Positions 1-7,221 of a stretch of 64,000 nt of DNA are shown in pieces. Origin of the DNA: Flavobacterium sp. HTF (GTDB lineage Bacteria; Bacteroidota; Bacteroidia; Flavobacteriales; Flavobacteriaceae); assembly GCF_003105115.1 (NCBI RefSeq), contig NZ_QETH01000019.1:1-64000 (forward strand), read 5' to 3'. Each line of letters opens with the position of its first letter. Positions within the stretch are counted from its first letter, which is position 1. The position numbers and the translations under genes are program-made. The notes beneath the pieces are model-generated. The model did no database searches. It saw only the letters and a list, made by a program, of their open reading frames with translations, and had not been told where the DNA came from.

Positions 1-57
1 ATAAACAAATGTTTAGCTCACTTTTTTTTAGTTAAATTCAAAAAGCTTTTTTTACCT

Positions 58-85
58 CTGTTTATATTCGGAATTGCTATATTTG
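58..85 (+). promoter_or_regulatory. Putative Bacteroidota-type promoter before the DUF4199 gene
   Basis: A TATATTTG box at 78-85 matches the Bacteroidota -7 consensus TAnnTTTG and lies 22 bases before the ATG at 108. The upstream -33 element is weak (CTG at 58-60 instead of TTG). Only the -7 match supports the call. Confidence 0.4.
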
Positions 86-107
86 TGGATTAAAAAAATG
101 TAATCAT

Positions 108-650
108 ATGGATAAAAATATTTCTCCTGCCAAATCAGGAATAATGTTTGGTGTTTTATTTGGAACTATAATGGTTTTAGAATTTGTCATTATGTATGTA
201 ATTGGCATGAAATCACTGGTCAATACTAGTGCCGGTATAATTGTAAACCTGGCAAATTACCTGGTTTTACCTATCCTTTTTATATTTTTAGGATGTACTA
301 ATTACAAGAAAAATATTAATAATGGTTTTATATCTTTTTCCGAATGTTTAAAGATTGGCGTTTCAATAGCCGTTATTGCTGCATTGGTATATGGTATTTT
401 CAATGTTATTTTCAACTTTATATTCCCTGAATTTATAGATGAAATGCTTGAAATTTCTAAAATCGGAATGCTTAAGCAGAATCCAAACGTGACCGAAAAA
501 GAACTGGAAATGGGACTTGGCATGGTTAAAAAATTCATGAATCCGTTAATTGTTTTCCCTGTAACGCTTGTTATGTATGCATTCATTGGCCTGATATACT
601 CACTAATTGTAGGAGCAATCGTGAAGAATGAAAAACCTTATAGTCTATAA
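108..650 (+). CDS. DUF4199 family membrane protein
   Basis: Small integral membrane protein of 180 residues that I recognise as the DUF4199 type common in Bacteroidota. It has about four hydrophobic segments (roughly residues 12-33, 45-62, 82-106 and 145-170) and a short charged stretch (about 112-140) between the third and fourth. No catalytic motif is visible and the function is unknown. It stops 10 bases before the following glycosyltransferase on the same strand, so the two are probably co-transcribed. I infer a role in envelope or polyprenyl-linked sugar metabolism from this neighbour only. The start is the ATG just after a TATATTTG promoter box. Confidence 0.8.
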   Translation: MDKNISPAKSGIMFGVLFGTIMVLEFVIMYVIGMKSLVNTSAGIIVNLANYLVLPILFIFLGCTNYKKNINNGFISFSECLKIGVSIAVIAALVYGIFNVIFNFIFPEFIDEMLEISKIGMLKQNPNVTEKELEMGLGMVKKFMNPLIVFPVTLVMYAFIGLIYSLIVGAIVKNEKPYSL

Positions 651-660
651 TAAAATATAA

Positions 661-1617
661 ATGAACTTATCTATACTTATACCCCTTCTTAACGAGGAGG
701 AATCACTACAAGAACTCTATTCATGGATTATCAGGGTGATGCAGTCTAACAATTATTCTTATGAAATCATTTTTGTAGATGATGGAAGTACAGATAATTC
801 CTGGAATATTATTGAAGGTTTTTCTAATGAAAATTCGAATGTAAAAGGCATTCGCTTCATGAAGAATTTCGGAAAATCCCAGGCTTTGCACGCTGGTTTT
901 GCAAAAGCCAAAGGTGATGTAATTATTACGATGGATGCCGATTTACAGGACAGCCCTGACGAAATCCCGGGATTATATGAAATGATTACCGCCCAAAAAT
1001 ATGATTTGGTTTCGGGCTGGAAAAAGAAACGCTACGATTCTGTTGTGGCAAAAAACCTGCCTTCAAAATTATTTAACTGGGCTGCCAGAAAAACTTCGGG
1101 AGTAGAACTGAATGATTTTAACTGTGGTTTAAAGGCATACAAAAACACCGTTGTAAAAAACATTGAAGTTTCGGGCGAAATGCACCGTTATATTCCGGTT
1201 TTAGCAAAAAATGCCGGTTTTAATAAAATCGGCGAAAAAATAGTAATACATCAGGCACGTAAATACGGCGAAACCAAATTTGGTATGGAACGCTTTATAA
1301 ACGGTTTCCTTGATTTGATTACGATCTGGTTCTTATCAAGATTTGGAAAAAGACCTATGCATTTATTTGGTGCAATGGGTTCTATTATGTTTATTATTGG
1401 TTTCTGCTCTGCAGCCTATATCGGAATTTCAAAATTATACCATATGTATAATGGTTTGAAATATACTTTGGTTACCAATAATCCGTGGTTCTATATTGCA
1501 CTGACCACAATGATTTTAGGAACTCAATTGTTTTTGGCCGGATTTCTGGGTGAAATTATTTTGAGAACGAAAAACAACGAAGAACGTTATAAAGTAGCCC
1601 GCGAGGTTAATTTTTAA
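661..1617 (+). CDS. Family 2 glycosyltransferase, DPM1/GtrB-like
   Basis: Predicted membrane-anchored GT2 glycosyltransferase of 318 residues. It probably moves a sugar from a nucleotide sugar to a polyprenyl phosphate on the cytoplasmic face. The GT-A domain covers about residues 1-215, with the nucleotide-binding motif VDDGSTD near 40 and the metal-binding motif DADLQD near 91. Two hydrophobic helices follow (about 235-258 and 275-300), the layout of DPM1/ArnC/GtrB proteins. The length fits this group. It follows the DUF4199 gene by 10 bases in a likely operon. The sugar donor and the final glycan cannot be read from sequence. Confidence 0.9.
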   Translation: MNLSILIPLLNEEESLQELYSWIIRVMQSNNYSYEIIFVDDGSTDNSWNIIEGFSNENSNVKGIRFMKNFGKSQALHAGFAKAKGDVIITMDADLQDSPDEIPGLYEMITAQKYDLVSGWKKKRYDSVVAKNLPSKLFNWAARKTSGVELNDFNCGLKAYKNTVVKNIEVSGEMHRYIPVLAKNAGFNKIGEKIVIHQARKYGETKFGMERFINGFLDLITIWFLSRFGKRPMHLFGAMGSIMFIIGFCSAAYIGISKLYHMYNGLKYTLVTNNPWFYIALTTMILGTQLFLAGFLGEIILRTKNNEERYKVAREVNF

Positions 1618-1628
1618 CGTACTGACCC

Positions 1629-1726
1629 AGCCCTGAAGCCCCGGCTTCGGGAAGCAATCCTTTTGTTGTGGCCCCGATAGCTATCGGGAAGCACAAAAGA
1701 TAAAGCGGACAGCAGGATAGCTCCTG
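1629..1726 (+). ncRNA. Flavo-1-like structured repeat element, copy 1
   Basis: Intergenic element starting AGCCCTGA and ending AGCGGACAGCAGGA plus a short CAGGA/TCCTG hairpin. ATCCTTTTG and CAAAAGAT form an internal stem. Two GC-rich hairpins are inserted relative to the second copy at 28959-29030: CCCCGGCTTCGGG and the palindrome CCCGATAGCTATCGGG. The shared blocks between the copies show one repeat family. From memory it resembles the Flavo-1 RNA motif of Flavobacteria. This could not be tested, and it may equally be a DNA-level palindromic repeat. Confidence 0.5.
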
Positions 1727-1768
1727 AAAAAAACTTATCTTTAGTTTAAACTTAAAAAAGACATTTAC

Positions 1769-3496
1769 ATGAATATAGCACCTAATATTTTAAATGCTGT
1801 AAACGAATGGCTGACGCCAACATTTGATAAAGAAACACAGGCTGCCGTTAAGGAATTAATGACAACATCACCAAAAGAACTTGAGGAAAGTTTCTATAAA
1901 AACCTTGAATTTGGAACTGGCGGGATGCGCGGTGTAATGGGAATTGGAAACAACAGAATTAATAAATATACGCTTGGAAAAAACACGCAGGGTCTTTCAG
2001 ATTATCTGCATCAGGTTTTTCCAAATCAGCCTTTAAAAGTTGTGATTGCGTATGACTGCCGTCATAACAGTAATACGCTGGCTAAGGTTGTTGCAGATGT
2101 TTTTTCTGCAAACGGAATTCAGGTTTATTTATTTTCTGATTTAAGACCAACTCCGGAATTATCTTTTGCCCTTAAATATTTGGGCTGTCAATGCGGAATT
2201 GTACTTACAGCTTCTCACAACCCGCCGGAATATAACGGATACAAAGTATACTGGGAAGACGGAGGGCAAATTGTTCCGCCACAGGATGCAGAAATCATCA
2301 ACATTATCGAAAACCTGAGTTATGATAAAATCAAATTTCAGGCAAACGAAAAACTGATTCAGTATATTGACACTGAAATCGACAAGGCGTTTGTAAAATC
2401 ATCTATTGAAAATGCAAGTTTTAATACTCCGGCAGAGGCAAAAGAAAATTTACAGATCGTTTTTACTTCCTTACACGGAACTTCAATAAAATCTATTCCT
2501 GATACTTTATCACAAGCGGGTTATACCAATGTGCATATTGTTCCTGAACAGGCGGTTCCGGACGGAAATTTCCCTACTGTAAAATCTCCAAACCCGGAAG
2601 AACCGGAAGCTCTTACCATGGCTTTGGCCCTGGCAGACAAAACAAATTCTGACATTGTTGTAGGAACAGATCCGGATTGCGACCGTTTGGGCGTTGCCGT
2701 TAGAAACAACGATGGTAAAATGATTTTGCTTAACGGAAACCAGACTATGGTTTTGATGACTTCATTTCTGTTGAAACAATGGAAAAAAGCCGGGAAAATC
2801 AATGGAAAACAATTCGTTGGCTCTACAATTGTTTCTACGCCAATGATGATGGAATTAGCCACGAGTTATGGTGTTGAATGCAAAGTTGGCTTAACAGGCT
2901 TTAAATGGATTGCCAAAATGATCAAGGATTTTCCTGAACTTCAATTTATTGGAGGAGGCGAAGAAAGCTTTGGTTTTATGGTTGGTGATGCTGTGAGGGA
3001 TAAAGATGCTGTTGCGGCTACTTTATTAATATGTGAAGTTGCAGCACAGGCAAAAGCGGCCGGAAGTACTGTTTACAAAGAACTTTTACAACTTTATGTT
3101 GAGAATGGCTTTTATAAAGAGCATTTGGTTTCATTAACTAAAAAAGGAATGGAAGGCCTTGAAGAAATCAATCAGATGATGATTGATTTGCGCCAGAATC
3201 CTTTGAAAGAAATTAATGGGCAGCGTGTGATTATGGTTGAGGATTATCAATCATCAATTGCTTTGAATTTATTGAGCGGTGAAGAATCTGTAATGGATTT
3301 ACCAAAATCCAATGTATTGATTTATTATACTGAAGACGGATCTAAAATCTGTGCAAGACCAAGCGGAACGGAACCAAAAATTAAGTTTTACATTAGTGTA
3401 AATGCAGAATTAGAATCGGTTTTGGACTTTGATGCGGCAGAAAGCTATTTAGACGAAAAAATACAAAACATCATTGCAGGAATGCAGTTGAAATAA
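1769..3496 (+). CDS. Phosphoglucomutase/phosphomannomutase family protein
   Basis: Alpha-D-phosphohexomutase of 575 residues that interconverts hexose-1-phosphate and hexose-6-phosphate, linking glycolysis with sugar-nucleotide synthesis. All four family signatures are present in order. The phospho-serine loop TASHNPP has the catalytic Ser at residue 149. The metal-binding loop DPDCDR is near 303. The sugar-binding GGGEES loop is near 394. The phosphate-binding RPSGTEPK loop is near 530. The length suits the bacterial PgcA/PGM2-like branch. It is a cytoplasmic single gene, followed by a strong GC-rich terminator. Whether glucose, mannose or both are used cannot be decided here. Confidence 0.93.
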   Translation: MNIAPNILNAVNEWLTPTFDKETQAAVKELMTTSPKELEESFYKNLEFGTGGMRGVMGIGNNRINKYTLGKNTQGLSDYLHQVFPNQPLKVVIAYDCRHNSNTLAKVVADVFSANGIQVYLFSDLRPTPELSFALKYLGCQCGIVLTASHNPPEYNGYKVYWEDGGQIVPPQDAEIINIIENLSYDKIKFQANEKLIQYIDTEIDKAFVKSSIENASFNTPAEAKENLQIVFTSLHGTSIKSIPDTLSQAGYTNVHIVPEQAVPDGNFPTVKSPNPEEPEALTMALALADKTNSDIVVGTDPDCDRLGVAVRNNDGKMILLNGNQTMVLMTSFLLKQWKKAGKINGKQFVGSTIVSTPMMMELATSYGVECKVGLTGFKWIAKMIKDFPELQFIGGGEESFGFMVGDAVRDKDAVAATLLICEVAAQAKAAGSTVYKELLQLYVENGFYKEHLVSLTKKGMEGLEEINQMMIDLRQNPLKEINGQRVIMVEDYQSSIALNLLSGEESVMDLPKSNVLIYYTEDGSKICARPSGTEPKIKFYISVNAELESVLDFDAAESYLDEKIQNIIAGMQLK

Positions 3497-3518
3497 CAGA
3501 ATACAAATATATTTTTTA

Positions 3519-3550
3519 AAAACCCGGCATTTTTTTAACTGCCGGGTTTT
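3519..3550 (+). terminator. Rho-independent terminator after the phosphohexomutase gene
   Basis: Perfect inverted repeat AAAACCCGGCA / TGCCGGGTTTT with a T-rich loop, 22 bases after the stop codon. The flanking A and T runs make it potentially bidirectional. Confidence 0.85.
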
Positions 3551-3573
3551 AATGGTAAAAATGACAACCTAAA

Positions 3574-5403
3574 ATGAGTAATTTCAAAAAAATAGTTCCT
3601 TTTATATATCCGTATAAAAAATACGCGTTTTTAAATATCTTCTTTAATGTTTTGTACGCGCTTTTTAGCACGCTTTCCTTTGTTGCATTGATACCAATGC
3701 TTCAGGTTTTGTTTGATAAAAACAAGCAAATCACAGTAAGACCGGTATTTCAGGGGATTTTAAAAGCGAAAGAATATGGTGAAGATTATTTAAACTATTA
3801 TATTACAACAACAAAAGGCACTCATGAATCGGGTTACGTTTTATCGATAATGGTCGCCATTATCATTGGAATCTTTTTATTGAAAAATTTAGCCGATTAT
3901 TTTGCTATGTTTTTCATTACTTTCTTACGAAACGGGGTTTTAAGGGACATGCGAAATGCGATGTACAAAAAAACACTGGAACTGCCATTGGCTTTTTATT
4001 CTGAAAAAAGAAAAGGAGACGTAATTTCGAGAATTTCTGCTGATGTAAATGAGGTGCAGAACTCTTTTCTGGCCATACTTGAGCTTATTGTAAAAGAGCC
4101 CCTGACAATCATTTTTACTATCATTATGATGTTAATCATCAGTGCTAAACTAACGCTGTTTGTCTTTATTTTTATTCCTGTTTCCGGCTACATTATTTCG
4201 TTAATCGGAAAACAGCTTAAAAAACAATCTACAAAAGCACAACAGGAACAGGGAACTTTTTTATCAACCATAGAAGAAACAATCGGCGGTTTGAAAGTGG
4301 TAAAAGGATATAATGCTGAAAACTATTTCAACACTGTTTTCAAGAGCTCTACAGAACGTTTTTTTGAATTATCAAACACTATAGGTAATCGCCAAAATTT
4401 AGCTTCTCCTGCCAGTGAATTTATGGGAATTGCCGTAATTGCTATTTTGCTATGGTACGGCGGTCAGATGGTTTTGATTGACAAAACACTTGAAAGTGCC
4501 GCTTTCATTGCCTACATGGGACTAGCTTATAACATTCTTACGCCTGCAAAAGCCATTTCTAAAGCTTCTTACGGAGTAAAAAGAGGAAATGCAGCAGCAG
4601 AACGCGTACTGGAAATTTTAGATCAGGAGAACACCATAGCTTCCAAACCAGATGCGATAGAAAAAACAAGTTTTGACCACAATATTGAAGTTAAAAACAT
4701 CAACTTTAAATATGAGGAAGAAACTGTTCTAAAAGATTTTTCTCTTAACATTAAAAAAGGACAAACCGTTGCACTTGTTGGGCAGTCTGGAAGCGGAAAA
4801 AGTACTATTGCCAATTTACTGACCCGTTTTTATGATGTGAATGACGGAACTATTTCTATTGACGGAATCAACATCAAAGACATGAACCTTCATTCGCTTC
4901 GTGGCCTGATGGGATTAGTTACTCAGGACAGTATTTTATTTAATGATACTATAAAAGCAAATATTTCCTTAGGGAAATTAGACGCTACAGATGATGAAAT
5001 TATCGAAGCGCTAAAAATTGCAAATGCCTATGAATTTGTAAAAGATTTGCCTTTAGGAATTTATACAAACATTGGTGACAGCGGAAACAAACTTTCCGGA
5101 GGGCAGAAACAACGTTTGTCTATTGCCCGTGCGGTACTAAAAAATCCACCAATTATGATTTTGGATGAAGCAACTTCTGCATTGGATACCGAAAGCGAGA
5201 AATTTGTTCAGGTTGCTTTAGAAAACATGATGCAAAACAGAACCTCAATTGTAATTGCACACCGCCTTTCGACGATTCAAAAAGCAGATGTAATTGTAGT
5301 GATGCAAAAAGGAAGAATTGTAGAACAGGGAACTCATGAAGAATTAATTGCTCATAACGGAACATACAACAAACTGGTAACGATGCAGTCTTTCGAGTCT
5401 TAA
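3574..5403 (+). CDS. MsbA-like ABC exporter (fused membrane and ATPase domains)
   Basis: Half-size ABC exporter of 609 residues that would act as a homodimer in the inner membrane. The transmembrane domain spans about residues 15-330 and has six hydrophobic helices. The ATPase domain spans about 365-605, with Walker A GQSGSGKST, signature LSGGQKQR, Walker B IMILDEATSALD and the H-loop histidine in IAHRLST. The layout matches MsbA and related lipid or multidrug exporters, and lipid-A core flipping is the likely role in Bacteroidota. Substrate is inferred from family only. It stands alone between two hairpins (3519-3550 and 5421-5474). Confidence 0.9.
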   Translation: MSNFKKIVPFIYPYKKYAFLNIFFNVLYALFSTLSFVALIPMLQVLFDKNKQITVRPVFQGILKAKEYGEDYLNYYITTTKGTHESGYVLSIMVAIIIGIFLLKNLADYFAMFFITFLRNGVLRDMRNAMYKKTLELPLAFYSEKRKGDVISRISADVNEVQNSFLAILELIVKEPLTIIFTIIMMLIISAKLTLFVFIFIPVSGYIISLIGKQLKKQSTKAQQEQGTFLSTIEETIGGLKVVKGYNAENYFNTVFKSSTERFFELSNTIGNRQNLASPASEFMGIAVIAILLWYGGQMVLIDKTLESAAFIAYMGLAYNILTPAKAISKASYGVKRGNAAAERVLEILDQENTIASKPDAIEKTSFDHNIEVKNINFKYEEETVLKDFSLNIKKGQTVALVGQSGSGKSTIANLLTRFYDVNDGTISIDGINIKDMNLHSLRGLMGLVTQDSILFNDTIKANISLGKLDATDDEIIEALKIANAYEFVKDLPLGIYTNIGDSGNKLSGGQKQRLSIARAVLKNPPIMILDEATSALDTESEKFVQVALENMMQNRTSIVIAHRLSTIQKADVIVVMQKGRIVEQGTHEELIAHNGTYNKLVTMQSFES

Positions 5404-5420
5404 GATTCAAAAAACACATA

Positions 5421-5474
5421 AAACACAGATTAAAGAATTATTAAAACTCATCTTAATTTCTTTAATCTGTGTTT
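5421..5474 (+). terminator. Hairpin terminator after the ABC exporter
   Basis: Perfect 17-base inverted repeat (5421-5437 and 5458-5474, arm AAACACAGATTAAAGAA), followed by a T run. It is AT-rich and unusually long for a terminator. It may also belong to a dispersed palindrome family. Confidence 0.6.
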
Positions 5475-5520
5475 ATTTTTTTTAACTTAGATACAACTAT
5501 TCAAATCTCCTTATTAGAAA

Positions 5521-6222
5521 ATGTATCTCAACAATCCGAACATAAAACTGCCTGATGATCCGGATACTATTGTTTGGAAATACTTAGACTTATCTAAATT
5601 CCTGGATTTATTACTTTCGCGAAAACTATTCATGTCGCGCTCGGATAAATTTGAAGATCAGTACGAAGGTACTTTTAGCGAACCAACTTACGAGGAAATT
5701 AAAAAACTCGCAATAGACAATCCTGACTTTTTAAATTATTACAAAACACATCGTGAAAGGGTTGCCATAAGCAGCTGGCATATCAACGAGTATGAATCTT
5801 TTGCCATGTGGCAGATTTTTACCCAGAACAGTGAAGGACTGGCTATACAATCGACAATTGGAAGGTTGCAAAAAGCCTTAAAACCGGAGAATAATTTTGA
5901 CCAGTATATTGGCGAAGTAAATTACATCGATTACAAAAAGGAATATATTCCGTTTGATGATTTGTTCTTTCCGTTTTTGTTTAAACGAAAAAGTTTCCAG
6001 TATGAGCGTGAAGTTCGTATTATCACAGATACGTCAAAAAGTACCTTAAAACTAAATGACGGCTTAAAAATCAATGTAGATATCAATCAGTTAATTGAAA
6101 AAATATACATTCATCCAAAATCTGAAAACTGGTATAAAAAACTTGTTATTGAGCTAGTAGAAATACTTGATTTTGGTTTTGAAATCGAAAAATCAGATTT
6201 GGAAAGTGATATTTTGATCTAA
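5521..6222 (+). CDS. DUF2971 domain-containing protein
   Basis: Soluble protein of 233 residues with the hallmarks of DUF2971: an N-terminal WKYLDLSKFLDLL stretch, the LFMSRSDKFEDQYEG motif near residues 38-55, the central motif SSWHINEYESFAMW near 85-99, and YEREVRI near 160. No signal peptide or membrane segment is seen. The biochemical role of the family is unknown and members often occur in accessory regions. It is a single gene, framed by a long hairpin upstream and an octamer-repeat palindrome that overlaps its stop codon. Confidence 0.8.
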   Translation: MYLNNPNIKLPDDPDTIVWKYLDLSKFLDLLLSRKLFMSRSDKFEDQYEGTFSEPTYEEIKKLAIDNPDFLNYYKTHRERVAISSWHINEYESFAMWQIFTQNSEGLAIQSTIGRLQKALKPENNFDQYIGEVNYIDYKKEYIPFDDLFFPFLFKRKSFQYEREVRIITDTSKSTLKLNDGLKINVDINQLIEKIYIHPKSENWYKKLVIELVEILDFGFEIEKSDLESDILI

Positions 6223-6397
6223 GGGGCTAAGATGCTAAGGTTCTAAGTTTTTTTTCTAAAAAGCTTAAAAGATTTTTTTTTCTTAGGACACAAGAAAGCC
6301 TGTTAAAAAATATTTTAACAGGCTTTCTTTATGTCGAAGATTTGAAAAACCTTAGAACCTTAGCATCTTAGTACCTTAGTACCTATCTTAGCACCTT
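6221..6397. repeat. CTTAGNNN octamer-repeat palindrome, copy 1
   Basis: The left arm (6221-6247) contains CTAAG spaced every 8 bases. The right arm (6351-6397) contains CTTAG mostly spaced every 8 bases. The reverse complement of the left arm matches the first 27 bases of the right arm at 25 positions. An independent 17-bp stem (6292-6329, arm starting AAGAAAGCCTG) lies in the loop and can serve as a bidirectional terminator for the two convergent genes. Related arrays occur at 24181-24260 and 26531-26602. Confidence 0.75.
6292..6329. terminator. Bidirectional terminator between convergent genes
   Basis: 17-bp perfect inverted repeat AAGAAAGCCTGTTAAAA with a four-base loop and A/T runs on both sides. 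It is placed between the convergent DUF2971 and lipoprotein genes. Confidence 0.8.
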
Positions 6398-7119
6398 TAA
6401 ATAGGTTTATAAGCCTTAACTTCCCATTTTTTAGAAGCTAAATCTATATAGTTATAATGCAAAACATCATTTTTATCAAATTGACCGTTTTGGTTAGTAT
6501 CTTCAATTGTTCTGAAATATAAACGGTTTTTAGATTCGATTAAACTCCAGTCGATCAATTCCTGAAAATCTTCTGAAATCTTAGTGAAATTTTCTCCGCT
6601 AATATTACTCAAATACAACGTTTTAATATCTCCTGCATCAATTTTACTATCTTTATTGGTGTCAGAATCTGCCAGAGTGTAAACCATAATCTGATTTTGA
6701 GTTTTGTCAGCCACCGTTTTTAAATAAGTAGCGGTTAAAATCAAAACCGGCTTGTCTGTCAAAGGCCGAATGGAATCTGAATCTGTTTTTTGAAATTTCA
6801 GGTTTTGCAAATATCCTGTAATTTCATATTCACCTAAATTTGAAATCGTAAAACTCACATCGTTTACACTGGAAGATCCGTAACGTGCTTTTGTTCCTCT
6901 TTCAAATACTCTTAAATCTCCCACCGGATGTATCAGATAATTTGTTCCTTCCATCTGAATTGGTAAATCGGCTACTTCTATCTGCGTTGAATCCGTTTTA
7001 TTTACCACACTTGCTTTATTTGTAGCATCATAAATTACTTTTGGCGTTGGAGCTTCATCTTTACAACTTGCTAATGTTCCGATGATTACTAAGGCTATAT
7101 ATTTTAAGGAATTTTTCAT
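6397..7119 (-). CDS. Lipoprotein with two EF-hand-like calcium loops
   Basis: Predicted lipoprotein of 240 residues. The signal peptide ends in the lipobox LASC, with the lipidated Cys at residue 19. Two acidic 12-residue loops resemble EF-hand or dockerin-type calcium sites: DTNKDSKIDAGD near residue 155 and DTNQNGQFDKND near 210. The rest is unrecognised and probably beta-rich. It is the last gene of a minus-strand set with the TonB-dependent receptor (102-base gap) and the M23 peptidase. A role as surface partner of the receptor is inference. Calcium binding is suggested by the loops only. Confidence 0.7.
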   Translation of the reverse strand: MKNSLKYIALVIIGTLASCKDEAPTPKVIYDATNKASVVNKTDSTQIEVADLPIQMEGTNYLIHPVGDLRVFERGTKARYGSSSVNDVSFTISNLGEYEITGYLQNLKFQKTDSDSIRPLTDKPVLILTATYLKTVADKTQNQIMVYTLADSDTNKDSKIDAGDIKTLYLSNISGENFTKISEDFQELIDWSLIESKNRLYFRTIEDTNQNGQFDKNDVLHYNYIDLASKKWEVKAYKPI

Positions 7120-7221
7120 GTCTGAAAATTATATTAGAATATCAAATATAGTATTTTTGATTGTAATTTTTGATTTTATTGAATATTACTGCAATGGAAG
7201 CTGAGGACAAAAAACCTATTA

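Noticed and set aside
5153..5419. Antisense open frames over the ABC exporter, murA, fmt, SusC and hydrolase genes
   Set aside because: They mirror the codon structure of the genes on the other strand, have no start signals and resemble no protein family.
6221..6397. Periodic CTTAG units considered as a CRISPR array
   Set aside because: The period is only 8 bases, the units occur in both orientations as a palindrome, there are no spacers of 30 or so bases and no cas genes.
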